Shown in pieces: positions 1 to 6,258 of a stretch of 41,723 bases of DNA. Numbering within the stretch: position 1 is the stretch's first letter; every line of letters starts with the position of its first letter. Source of the stretch: Candidatus Moranbacteria bacterium UBA2206 (GTDB lineage: Bacteria; Patescibacteriota; Minisyncoccia; Moranbacterales; UBA2206); assembly GCA_002328565.1 (NCBI GenBank), contig DCUU01000063.1:1-41723 (forward strand), written 5' to 3'. The notes below the pieces were generated by a model that was not told the origin of the DNA, did no database searches, and saw nothing but the letters and a program-made list of their open reading frames with translations. The position numbers and the translations under genes were made by a program.

Positions 1-723
1 AGGGTGAAGAGGATTGATCAAATGATGATATTTTTTTTCACCAACTTCCCATTTTTTTCTAGTTATGCCAGAAGTAGCTACAGCTGAATTTTCTAAATTT
101 AGAATAATATTATCCTGCGAAATACCTTCAACCTCCACTCCCCAACTTTCCTGACTTTCATTTTTCCCTTTGGCGAAAATATCTCCGCCGGAATCAACTA
201 AGAAATTTTGCCAGCCGGAGTTTTCGAGATACTGCGAAATCAAATCAGTGATATAACCCTTGGCGATTCCAGAAAAATCTATTCGCCGTCCAAAATAAAC
301 TTGGCCTTTTTTTATTTTCAAATCATCTGATAATTTATCTTTTGGAAAAATTTTATCTTTTTCAATTTCCTTTTGGAAAAAAGTATTAGTTTTAAAATTT
401 TTTTCATAGCCTACGTTTTCCAAAACTTCCAGTATCCGCAGGTCAAAATAACCTTCACTTTCTTTGTAGTATTCTAATGATTTTTGTGTTAAATACAAAA
501 TGTCTTCCGAGGCAGTTTTGAAAATGCCAATGTTTGCATTTAATTTTGAAAGTTCACTTTTCTCAATAAATCGGCTGAATATTTTTTCTTTTTCTTGATA
601 TATTTTTTTTATCTCCTCCAGAATATCCTTTGCATCTTCAATTGTTTTTTCTCTGTCAACAACTAAAAATATTCTTATCTCTGTGCCCAGCGCTCTAAAT
701 TCCTGCGAAAAAATTGAATTCAT
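1..723 (-). CDS. apbE: FAD:protein FMN transferase, ApbE family (3' end cut by window edge)
   Basis: About 241 codons are visible, reading from the ATG at 723 to the window edge with no stop. ApbE enzymes attach FMN covalently to Thr/Ser of target flavoproteins, usually on the outer face of the membrane. Visible family motifs are DFSGIAKGY (the usual form is DxGGIAKGY, so one Gly is Ser here), FLVDSGGDIFAKG, SAVATSG and HHLINP near the edge. No signal peptide is evident at the N-terminus (MNSIFSQEFRALGTEIRIF). The start codon directly abuts the TAG stop of the upstream 112-aa gene, so the two are translationally linked. The flavoprotein target is not in this window. Family assignment is firm; the substrate is unknown. 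Confidence 0.85.
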   Translation of the reverse strand, partial: MNSIFSQEFRALGTEIRIFLVVDREKTIEDAKDILEEIKKIYQEKEKIFSRFIEKSELSKLNANIGIFKTASEDILYLTQKSLEYYKESEGYFDLRILEVLENVGYEKNFKTNTFFQKEIEKDKIFPKDKLSDDLKIKKGQVYFGRRIDFSGIAKGYITDLISQYLENSGWQNFLVDSGGDIFAKGKNESQESWGVEVEGISQDNIILNLENSAVATSGITRKKWEVGEKKYHHLINPLHP

Positions 724-1062
724 CTATTCGAATTTATCCACTATGCCATTTAGATTTTTATCTTCTGCGATATATATTTCTGCAACTGTTGGATGTGGAT
801 CGGTTTCATCCAAAATTCCATCGCCGTCGCTATCCTTATAGACAGTGGTTTTTGTTGTGGTTTCAACTTTCGTGGAAACGGAAGGCTGGGTAACAACAGT
901 TTTTGTCGTAGTTTTAGGTTTATAATCCTCATCATCCTCGTCATCATCTTCATCCTCACTTTCCTCTGTTTCATTGTCATCATCAGCTTTGACAAAATAA
1001 AAAGTTGTTGCGAAAAACACAGGAATCAAAAGTATAAAAATAAATTTCAAAAATTTTTTCAT
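724..1062 (-). CDS. small exported protein with acidic linker and Ca-binding type-3-like repeat
   Basis: 112 aa. An N-terminal hydrophobic segment (residues about 5-24) looks like an uncleaved anchor or signal peptide. A strongly acidic stretch of Asp/Glu (about 27-47) follows, then a Thr/Lys/Val-rich linker, then a C-terminal DSDGDGILDETDPHP and DKNLNGIVDKFE. These Asp-rich loops match the thrombospondin type-3 / EF-hand-like calcium-binding pattern common in bacterial surface proteins. It lies between a small membrane protein and apbE, with no gap to apbE. A surface calcium-binding role is inferred from the motif only. I do not recognise a named family. Confidence 0.7.
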   Translation of the reverse strand: MKKFLKFIFILLIPVFFATTFYFVKADDDNETEESEDEDDDEDDEDYKPKTTTKTVVTQPSVSTKVETTTKTTVYKDSDGDGILDETDPHPTVAEIYIAEDKNLNGIVDKFE

Positions 1063-1070
1063 AATATAAA

Positions 1071-1391
1071 CTACGATGTTTTAGTTTTCGTTGTGGTTTT
1101 TTTCGCTGGTGCCGGCATGCTAGTGGTGGTAGTTTTAGCCGTCACATTATCAACTTGCTTTGTTTCTTTCGAAGAATTATTCAGACTCCTCAGCTTGGCC
1201 TCTCTATCCTCAAAAATTGCTGTTTGTTTTTCTAAAATTTTTGAATCAATTGAGCCAGTATTCAAAAGCGCTTCTTTTTGCGTTAACAACCTATCACTGT
1301 CCTTATTTTTAATTATTAAAAAACCAATCACTAGTAGGAGTGCGTTGATTATAAGAACTAAGACGCTGTTTGATTTAATTTTTTCTATCAT
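1071..1391 (-). CDS. small single-pass membrane protein, unknown function
   Basis: 106 aa. One transmembrane segment lies near the N-terminus (NSVLVLIINALLLVIGFLII), followed by a charged, probably helical region (about 32-80) and a Thr/Lys-rich low-complexity tail (TAKTTTTSMPAPAKKTTTKT) similar in composition to the linker of the next gene. It starts 28 bases after the nrdG stop and ends 8 bases before the 112-aa gene, so the three probably share a transcript with nrdG upstream. I do not recognise the family. Confidence 0.6.
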   Translation of the reverse strand: MIEKIKSNSVLVLIINALLLVIGFLIIKNKDSDRLLTQKEALLNTGSIDSKILEKQTAIFEDREAKLRSLNNSSKETKQVDNVTAKTTTTSMPAPAKKTTTKTKTS

Positions 1392-1419
1392 AAATTAATT
1401 ATATAATAATTTAAAAAAA

Positions 1420-2118
1420 TTATCTAATCCCCATTTTTCCAAAATTTTTCTCAATTTTTTCTTTGATTTTTTCCAAATTAATCTTCTTGTTTTTTGTTTT
1501 ATTTTTCAATTTTGGATCAAGAATTTTTGTTTCTTCATATTTTTGAAGCCAATAAACACGCGCGCCCTTGATCCATTTGGCAATTTCCAAAAAATCTTTC
1601 TGAGTATGAATTCCCGGAACGACCGTGGTGCGAAATTCATAAGCAACCTTACTGTTCATAATTAAATCAACACTCAATTTGATTCTTTCTTCATCTATTT
1701 TAACTCCGGCCGTTTCGCTATATCGCTTAATTTGATTTTTGATATCCATCGCGATATAATCCACTAATTTCAAATCGATAATTTTCTTGAGCACATCCGG
1801 TCGACTGCCATTGGTGTCGAGTTTCACTAAAAAACCCAATTTTTTAATTTTCCTTATAAATTCAACGATGTCCGTCTGAATTGTTGGTTCGCCTCCCGTA
1901 ATACACACGCCCTGCAACTTATCTTTCCTTTTTTTCAAAAATTCAAAAAATTCTTTTTCGGAATTACTATGTAGCGACAGGTCGCGACCTGCCCCCAAAA
2001 CCAATTCTGGGTTATGACAGAATGGGCAACGAAAAGAACAACCACTGGTAAAAACAGTCGTGGCTAATTTGCCGGGATAATCAATGAGCGTCAATTTTTG
2101 AAAACCACCGATAATCAT
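1420..2118 (-). CDS. nrdG: anaerobic ribonucleoside-triphosphate reductase activating protein (radical SAM)
   Basis: 232 aa. It is a cytoplasmic radical-SAM activase that uses a 4Fe-4S cluster and S-adenosylmethionine to make the glycyl radical on NrdD. The cluster motif CSFRCPFC is at C27, C31, C34 (CX3CX2C), and GGEP (about 75-78) is the SAM-binding motif. The N-terminus GGFQKLTLIDYPGK is typical of the NrdG/PflA-like type. Residues about 41-51 (LGAGRDLSLHS) are encoded by a palindrome and look like an in-frame repeat insertion between the cluster and the GGEP strand. It is the last nrd gene after nrdR, nrdD and the 83-aa glycyl-radical protein, so it may activate both proteins. A hairpin element (2119-2192) fills the gap upstream. 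Confidence 0.93.
   Translation of the reverse strand: MIIGGFQKLTLIDYPGKLATTVFTSGCSFRCPFCHNPELVLGAGRDLSLHSNSEKEFFEFLKKRKDKLQGVCITGGEPTIQTDIVEFIRKIKKLGFLVKLDTNGSRPDVLKKIIDLKLVDYIAMDIKNQIKRYSETAGVKIDEERIKLSVDLIMNSKVAYEFRTTVVPGIHTQKDFLEIAKWIKGARVYWLQKYEETKILDPKLKNKTKNKKINLEKIKEKIEKNFGKMGIR
1967..1996. repeat. palindromic repeat lying in frame inside nrdG
   Basis: The core CAGGTCGCGACCTG (1978-1991) is a perfect 14-base palindrome, flanked by GTAGCGA on one side and GGGGG on the other strand. It encodes the peptide around GAGRDLSL of NrdG. It is unusually GC-rich against its surroundings and keeps the reading frame. This pattern fits a small mobile palindrome tolerated inside a gene. Confidence 0.6.
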
Positions 2119-2192
2119 TTTAACATTTTATCATATTAACATTTTAGCATTAGCATTTTGTTAAAATGCTAAAATGTTAATATACTAATATA
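2119..2192. repeat. AT-rich hairpin element, word AACATTTTAGCA (copy 1)
   Basis: TTAACATTTTAGCAT (2136-2150) is the exact reverse complement of ATGCTAAAATGTTAA (2166-2180), giving a 15-bp stem with a 15-base loop. A further copy of the word lies outside each arm. It fills much of the 144-base gap between nrdG and the 83-aa gene. The same word builds the element at 24193-24271. Confidence 0.7.
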
Positions 2193-2262
2193 AAAAGATT
2201 TATAAAAAATTAAGGGCGATATTCATCTAAAAGACAAACATCGCCCCCTATCTCTTTCGAAT

Positions 2263-2514
2263 CTAGCAACAAACGGCCTTGTATTCTTTTCTGTCCTTAT
2301 ACTCTTCGGCTTTACCGGCATTCCATTGACTAACCGGACGGATATATCCTACGATACGAGAATAAACTTCCGTTTCTTGAAAATTTCTTAGTACCGAATC
2401 AGCCTCATGACATTTTCTGCATTTGAAAAATTCTCCGCTATTTGTTTCATATTTCGCAACTTCATCGTTGTTTTCCAATTCTTTTTTGCAATCATGACAT
2501 ATTTGTTTTTTCAT
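2263..2514 (-). CDS. stand-alone glycyl-radical domain protein, NrdD C-terminus-like (possible NrdD spare part)
   Basis: 83 aa. The N-terminal half carries two CxxC pairs (C6/C9 and C32/C35), probably a zinc site. The C-terminal half has SRIVGYIRP and WNAGKAEEYKDRKEY, nearly identical to the last 35 residues of the full NrdD encoded next to it; the predicted radical glycine is G56, matching G716 of NrdD. In that stretch roughly half the codons differ between the two genes, but almost always synonymously, so this is an old, selected copy rather than a recent fragment. It lies between nrdD and the activase gene nrdG. By analogy with GrcA (YfiD), which replaces the damaged radical domain of pyruvate formate-lyase, it could repair oxygen-cleaved NrdD. 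That role is inference; a regulatory decoy for NrdG is the main alternative. Confidence 0.85.
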   Translation of the reverse strand: MKKQICHDCKKELENNDEVAKYETNSGEFFKCRKCHEADSVLRNFQETEVYSRIVGYIRPVSQWNAGKAEEYKDRKEYKAVCC

Positions 2515-2520
2515 ATATTT

Positions 2521-2623
2521 TTTACCCTATGGAGTAATTATATAATACACCACAGGATTGATAATTATAAAATAAATTAATTTAGTTTTAGCTAATTTTT
2601 AAGTCCGCACTCCATAGGGTGAA
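2521..2623. repeat. about 103-bp terminal-inverted-repeat element, ACCCTATGGAGT family (copy A)
   Basis: ACCCTATGGAGT (2524-2535) pairs perfectly with ACTCCATAGGGT (2609-2620). The AT-rich interior shares blocks (AATTAYATAAT, CCACAGG, AAGTCCG) with the copies at 9933 and 18773. It fills the gap between the nrdD stop and the 83-aa gene start, ending 6 bases from that ATG. No open reading frame is inside. Confidence 0.85.
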
Positions 2624-2625
2624 TT

Positions 2626-4857
2626 TCATTTCTTTATTACTAAAAACTCTTTACGATCTTTATACTCCTCGCTTTTGCCGGCGTTCCATTGTTCTACTGG
2701 CCGGATATAGCCCACGATTCGAGAATAAACTTCACATTTTTGTTCAATTACGCATTTTGGACAAGTCTTGTGCTCCCCCTCGATGTAGCCATGATGTGGA
2801 CAAACACTGAAAGTCGGTGAGAGAGTGAAATATGGCAAATGATATTTACTAGCAATAGTTCTGACTAAATTTTTAGTCGTTTCAATGTCATAAATTCTTT
2901 CTCCTAAGAATCCGTGTAGCACCGTCCCGCCGGTATATTTAGTTTGCAAGCTATCCTGTAAGTCCAGTGCTTCAAAAATATCATCCGTGTGTCCCACTGG
3001 CAATTGTGAAGAATTGGTGTAGTAAGGCTGAGCTCCTTTTTCTACTGCGCCATTGTTGGCAAAAATCATTTTTGGAAAACGTTTTTGATCTTTGAGTGCC
3101 AAGCGATATGACGTGCCTTCCGCAGGAGTAGCTTCCAAATTATATAGATTGCCGGTTTCTTCCTGATATTTGATCATTTTTTCTCGCATATGAGTCAAGA
3201 TTTCTTCGGCAAATTTCAAACCTTTCTTGCTGGATGTTTTTTCTCCCATGAAATTTACCAATGATTCATTCATTCCAACCAAACCGATTGTGGAAAAATG
3301 ATTGCCCCAATATGAACCACGGCGTTTGAAAATATTTTCCAGATAAAATTTAGAATATGGATAAAGCCCTTTCAAAGTAAATGCCTCCACTATTTTTCTC
3401 TTTGTTTCCAAGCTTTCCTTAGCCGTATCCATAAGTGCATCCAGTCTCTTGAAATAATCTTTTTTGTCTTTGGCCAGATACCCTATGCGTGGAAGATTTA
3501 TCGTCACCACACCAACTGATCCAGTGAGAGGTGCGGCGCCAAAAAGTCCACCCATTCTTTTGTGAAGTTCTCGATTATCCAGTCGCAATCGACAACACAT
3601 ACTTCTAGCATCTTCCGGATTCATATCGGAATTCACAAAATTGGCAAAATATGGAATGCCATACTTGGCTGTCATCTCCCAAATTGGATCAAATCTTTTA
3701 TCATTCCAATCAAAATTTTTGTCGATGTTATAAGTTGGAATCGGAAAAGTGAAAATTCGACCACTCGCATCTCCTTCTGTCATCACCTCCGCAAAAGTAC
3801 GATTGATCAAATTCATTTCTTCTTGAAACTCATCATATTTTTCTTTTTGTGGCACTCCACCGATAATAACATTTTGATCTTTATAAGTCGGATGACAAGT
3901 CATATCCATCGTGAGATTAGTGAAGGGAGTTTGAAAACCAACGCGAGTTGGCACGTTGAGATTGAAAATAAATTCTTGCATTGCTTGTTTGACTGCTTCA
4001 TAATCCAATTTGTCATAACGGATAAACGGCGCCATCAATGTGTCAAAATTAGAGAAAGCTTGTGCACCCGCCGTTTCGCCTTGTGTGGTATAGAAAAAAT
4101 TCACCATTTGACCCAAGGCTGCTTTGAAATGTTTCGGTGGTTTGCAAGAGATTTTTCCAGAAACTCCCGTGAAACCCTTCGTCAAAAGATCTTGCAAATC
4201 CCAACCGCAACAATAAGCCGCGATTTTGTCTAAATCATGAATATGAAAATCTCCCTCTTCATGGGCGCGCTTAATTGATTTCGGATAAACTCGATCCATC
4301 CAATATTTACTAGAAACAATAGAAGAAACGTAATTATTCAATCCTTGCAACGAATAGGCCATATTAGCATTTTCTTTGACCTGCCAGTCAATTTCTTTGA
4401 TATAACTTTCAATCAAATCCACTGCTTCGGAAAGTGAACTTTCCGTGTCGCGAAGCTTGCCTCGCTTGTCTCGATAGATGATATAGGCTTTGGCAGTTTC
4501 ATCAAAGTCCAAAATCATCAAAACCTTTTCTACTAAATCTTGAATTTCTTCGATTTGCGGAATATAGCCTGGTTTGAAATTTTTGTTGAGTAATTGGACT
4601 AATTTATCCGAAACTTGCTTAGCTTCTTTTTTGCCAGCTTCTCTAGTTTCACAAAAAGCCTTATACACCGCTTCGGTTATTTTTTTCTGATTAAACGGCA
4701 CTACTTCCCCGCTTCTTTTGACAACTTTTCTGATTTTGCTTTTTACCTTGGCTTTTTTCTCTTTACCCCCGCCTGCAACACTTCGCGTAGCGATGCGGGC
4801 AGGCTTTTCTCCTTTCACTCTTTTCCCCCCTTTTTTGATTTTTGTTTTGCTTCCCAT
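2626..4857 (-). CDS. nrdD: anaerobic ribonucleoside-triphosphate reductase, large subunit
   Basis: 743 aa. A class III ribonucleotide reductase, which makes dNTPs from NTPs by glycyl-radical chemistry and works only without oxygen. An N-terminal Lys-rich tail is followed by an ATP-cone (about 42-135, KVVKRSGEVVPFNQKKI) for allosteric control, then the catalytic barrel (HIHDLDKIAAYCCGWDL; NREL; GSVGVVTINLPRIGYLA). The C-terminus has Cys-rich zinc-type knuckles (CPHHG, CPKC) and SRIVGYIRP with predicted radical G716. Residues 19-30 (PARIATRSVAGG) are encoded by a GC-rich palindrome and look like an inserted repeat in the disordered tail. It lies downstream of nrdR and upstream of the 83-aa copy of its own radical domain. 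The length is normal for NrdD with one ATP-cone. Confidence 0.97.
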   Translation of the reverse strand: MGSKTKIKKGGKRVKGEKPARIATRSVAGGGKEKKAKVKSKIRKVVKRSGEVVPFNQKKITEAVYKAFCETREAGKKEAKQVSDKLVQLLNKNFKPGYIPQIEEIQDLVEKVLMILDFDETAKAYIIYRDKRGKLRDTESSLSEAVDLIESYIKEIDWQVKENANMAYSLQGLNNYVSSIVSSKYWMDRVYPKSIKRAHEEGDFHIHDLDKIAAYCCGWDLQDLLTKGFTGVSGKISCKPPKHFKAALGQMVNFFYTTQGETAGAQAFSNFDTLMAPFIRYDKLDYEAVKQAMQEFIFNLNVPTRVGFQTPFTNLTMDMTCHPTYKDQNVIIGGVPQKEKYDEFQEEMNLINRTFAEVMTEGDASGRIFTFPIPTYNIDKNFDWNDKRFDPIWEMTAKYGIPYFANFVNSDMNPEDARSMCCRLRLDNRELHKRMGGLFGAAPLTGSVGVVTINLPRIGYLAKDKKDYFKRLDALMDTAKESLETKRKIVEAFTLKGLYPYSKFYLENIFKRRGSYWGNHFSTIGLVGMNESLVNFMGEKTSSKKGLKFAEEILTHMREKMIKYQEETGNLYNLEATPAEGTSYRLALKDQKRFPKMIFANNGAVEKGAQPYYTNSSQLPVGHTDDIFEALDLQDSLQTKYTGGTVLHGFLGERIYDIETTKNLVRTIASKYHLPYFTLSPTFSVCPHHGYIEGEHKTCPKCVIEQKCEVYSRIVGYIRPVEQWNAGKSEEYKDRKEFLVIKK
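4771..4804. repeat. GC-rich palindromic repeat in frame inside nrdD
   Basis: The arms GCCTGC (4771-4776) and GCAGGC (4799-4804) enclose a smaller CGC-GTA-GCG hairpin. The insert is 34 bases, much richer in GC than its surroundings, and encodes the PARIATRSVAGG stretch of the NrdD N-terminal tail. It looks like a dispersed palindrome inserted without breaking the frame. Confidence 0.6.
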
Positions 4858-4888
4858 AGGATTATGTTAAAAAAATTAATTACATCTT

Positions 4889-4958
4889 AATTTACGAATA
4901 TACGAATCTAACTAAATTACGAATTGGTATTTTCGCTTAATTCGTAATTTCGTAAATT
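4889..4958. repeat. AT-rich hairpin element, word TTACGAAT (copy 1)
   Basis: The arm AATTTACGAATATACGAAT (4889-4907) pairs with the arm at 4939-4958 (AATTCGTAATTTCGTAAATT) with few mismatches. Each arm is built of a repeated 7-8 base word. It lies between the nrdD start (4857) and the nrdR stop (4958-4960), touching the stop codon. A second member is at 30850-30948. Confidence 0.75.
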
Positions 4959-5407
4959 TACTTATCAAACGAATCTAACTCTTTTTTGAAACTCTCTACG
5001 CTTCCAAATGATTTATAAACGCTGGCAAATCGGACATAGGCCACTTCATCTAATTCTCGGAGTTTTTTGAGAACTATTTTTCCAATTTCGCGTGTGGTTA
5101 TTTCTGGTTTTTCATTTGACCCAATTTCATATTCAATGTCTCCTAAAAGTTTGGCGACTTTTTCTTCTGACACCGGTCTTTTGGTGAGCGCTCGACGCAC
5201 ACCCACTTCAATTTTGTTTTTATCATAATCCACTTTCGAACTATCTCTTTTCACAACAGCCAGACGAAGGAGTTCCACTTCTTCATAGGTGCTAAAACGC
5301 GCATTGCATTTCAAACATTCTCTTCTTCTTCGCGTTATCTTCCCGTCATTAGTATCACGCGAATCAACAACTTTAGTATCATTGTGATTACAAAATGGAC
5401 AAATCAT
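4958..5407 (-). CDS. nrdR: transcriptional repressor NrdR
   Basis: 149 aa from the ATG at 5407. NrdR senses ATP/dATP and represses ribonucleotide reductase genes at NrdR boxes. The N-terminal zinc ribbon has C3/C6 (MICPFC) and C31/C34 (CLKC) with SRDTNDGKITRRRREC between; the ATP-cone follows (VVKRDSSKVDYDKNKI to about residue 130). Length matches the usual 150 aa. An in-frame upstream extension exists, but it runs into a dispersed repeat, so the canonical MICPFC start is preferred. It is first in the nrd operon; its own promoter carries a good NrdR-box match (5585-5600), which suggests that it controls itself together with nrdD and nrdG. Confidence 0.96.
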   Translation of the reverse strand: MICPFCNHNDTKVVDSRDTNDGKITRRRRECLKCNARFSTYEEVELLRLAVVKRDSSKVDYDKNKIEVGVRRALTKRPVSEEKVAKLLGDIEYEIGSNEKPEITTREIGKIVLKKLRELDEVAYVRFASVYKSFGSVESFKKELDSFDK

Positions 5408-5410
5408 GCC

Positions 5411-5565
5411 AATTTTTTCTGCGAGCGAAGTGAGCGGATAAAAAATTGAGCATCCCTGCACCAATTCGCAGATTAATTTTTATATTATTTATAACTAAGC
5501 CGTAGGCAACCACACACACAAATATTTTTACAATATAAATTCTCTGTTGGAATTGGTGCGGGATA
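5411..5565. repeat. about 155-bp structured element abutting nrdR start (ATCCCTGCACCAATTC family, copy 1)
   Basis: Three parts are seen: an AT hairpin (AATTTTTTCTG ... ATAAAAAATT) touching the nrdR start, then ATCCCTGCACCAATTC (5452-5467), and at the far end GGAATTGGTGCGGGATA (5549-5565), which pairs with it. A conserved box AACTAAGCCGTAGGC lies in the loop. The groES-groEL gap (38610-38763) holds a second copy in the same orientation to its gene. Confidence 0.8.
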
Positions 5566-5584
5566 ACGGCTTTATGCTACTTTT

Positions 5585-5600
5585 ACCCTATATATTGTAT
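5585..5600. promoter_or_regulatory. NrdR-box operator candidate
   Basis: ACCCTATATATTGTAT matches the NrdR-box pattern as I recall it (ACACWATATATWGTGT) at 14 of 16 positions. It overlaps a perfect palindrome CTATATA-TTG-TATATAG (5588-5604). It lies just downstream of the -10 box of the nrdR promoter, where a bound repressor would block initiation. A second tandem box, usual in other bacteria, is not evident. Confidence 0.65.
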
Positions 5601-5611
5601 ATAGTAATATC

Positions 5612-5639
5612 ATTATACCACAAGCGAAAAATCTGCCAA
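5612..5639 (-). promoter_or_regulatory. promoter of the nrdR-nrdD operon
   Basis: On the minus strand: TTGGCA (5639-5634), 16-base spacer, TATAAT (5617-5612), with TGTGG just before the -10. The leader to nrdR is about 200 bases and includes the NrdR box and the structured repeat at 5411-5565. Confidence 0.7.
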
Positions 5640-5644
5640 GTACC

Positions 5645-5672
5645 AAAAAACAGCCTATTTTTGGCTGTTTTT
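5645..5672 (-). terminator. Rho-independent terminator after the DUF805 gene (probably bidirectional)
   Basis: The stem AAAAACAGCC / GGCTGTTTTT has a 7-base loop and a T run on both strands. It separates the DUF805 gene (stop at 5714) from the nrdR promoter. Confidence 0.8.
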
Positions 5673-5713
5673 ATTGGGGCTGTGGATAACTTTTTTGGAA
5701 AAAAACTTGTATT

Positions 5714-6088
5714 TCAAATAGTGGCTATATGTTTTGGGTTTTGTCCATAAATATTCTCCTCCGGATTGCTATCAGTAACCATAAGAATTAAAAACCAAAT
5801 AACACCAATTATAGGGATGAAGATTATGAGATACATCCAGCCACTTTTTCCGATATCATGCAACCTTCTCACTGAAATAGCCAGCGCCGGAAGAAACATA
5901 GCTAATATGAATAAAATATATATAGGACCATAGCCAATTTCTTTTATAGTTATACCAAAAATACTATCGAGTATTATTGCTATAATAGAGAAGATAATAT
6001 TAAACAAAAGAAACATCCAATACTCTTTTCTACTCGCTCTTCCATTAAACACTGCATATTTTTTTAAAGCTAACAAATAATAGTTCAT
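5714..6088 (-). CDS. DUF805 family inner-membrane protein
   Basis: 124 aa. Family signatures are FNGRASRKEYWMF (15-27), RRLHDIGKSGW (73-83) and a C-terminal NPEENIYGQNP. About four hydrophobic segments are predicted. DUF805 (YhaH/YhaI-like) proteins are integral membrane proteins of unknown function. Its stop is TGA, one of only two in the window. A terminator follows at 5645-5672. It is probably a single-gene unit downstream of the surface-protein locus. The family call is firm; the role is not known. Confidence 0.9.
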   Translation of the reverse strand: MNYYLLALKKYAVFNGRASRKEYWMFLLFNIIFSIIAIILDSIFGITIKEIGYGPIYILFILAMFLPALAISVRRLHDIGKSGWMYLIIFIPIIGVIWFLILMVTDSNPEENIYGQNPKHIATI

Positions 6089-6150
6089 CGTCTTTTAAAT
6101 TAAATTATTAACAAAATAAATTGCCCAAGTAATTTTCAATAATCTACAAA

Positions 6151-6258
6151 TTAATACGCGTTAATGAAATCATCTGAATAATTATACACCTTATATGCAT
6201 CTGTGGTATATTCAATACCGGACATAACAGTAGCACCAAGATATTCCGTTACAGCAGC
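6151..6258 (-). pseudogene. possible frameshifted C-terminal extension of the 1079-aa surface protein
   Basis: In the -1 frame relative to the upstream gene, 35 codons are open from GCT at 6258 to TAA at 6151. They begin AAVTEYLGATVMSG and end YNYSDDFINAY. Joined at the T-T-T of 6259-6261 they continue the small-residue, hydrophobic tail naturally. It may be a real frameshift, an assembly error or programmed slippage. Confidence 0.4.

Noticed and set aside
1..10. AGGGTGAA at the left edge as a further copy of the repeat arm
   Set aside because: It is coding sequence of apbE (HHLINP region) and has no partner arm in view.
793..1398. Long plus-strand open frame opposite the two small membrane proteins
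   Set aside because: It is antisense to two genes with clear signal/anchor segments, and the sequence is low-complexity hydrophobic without family features.
5408..5464. Longer NrdR start upstream of MICPFC
   Set aside because: The extension runs into the dispersed repeat, and family length and motif order fit the 5407 start.
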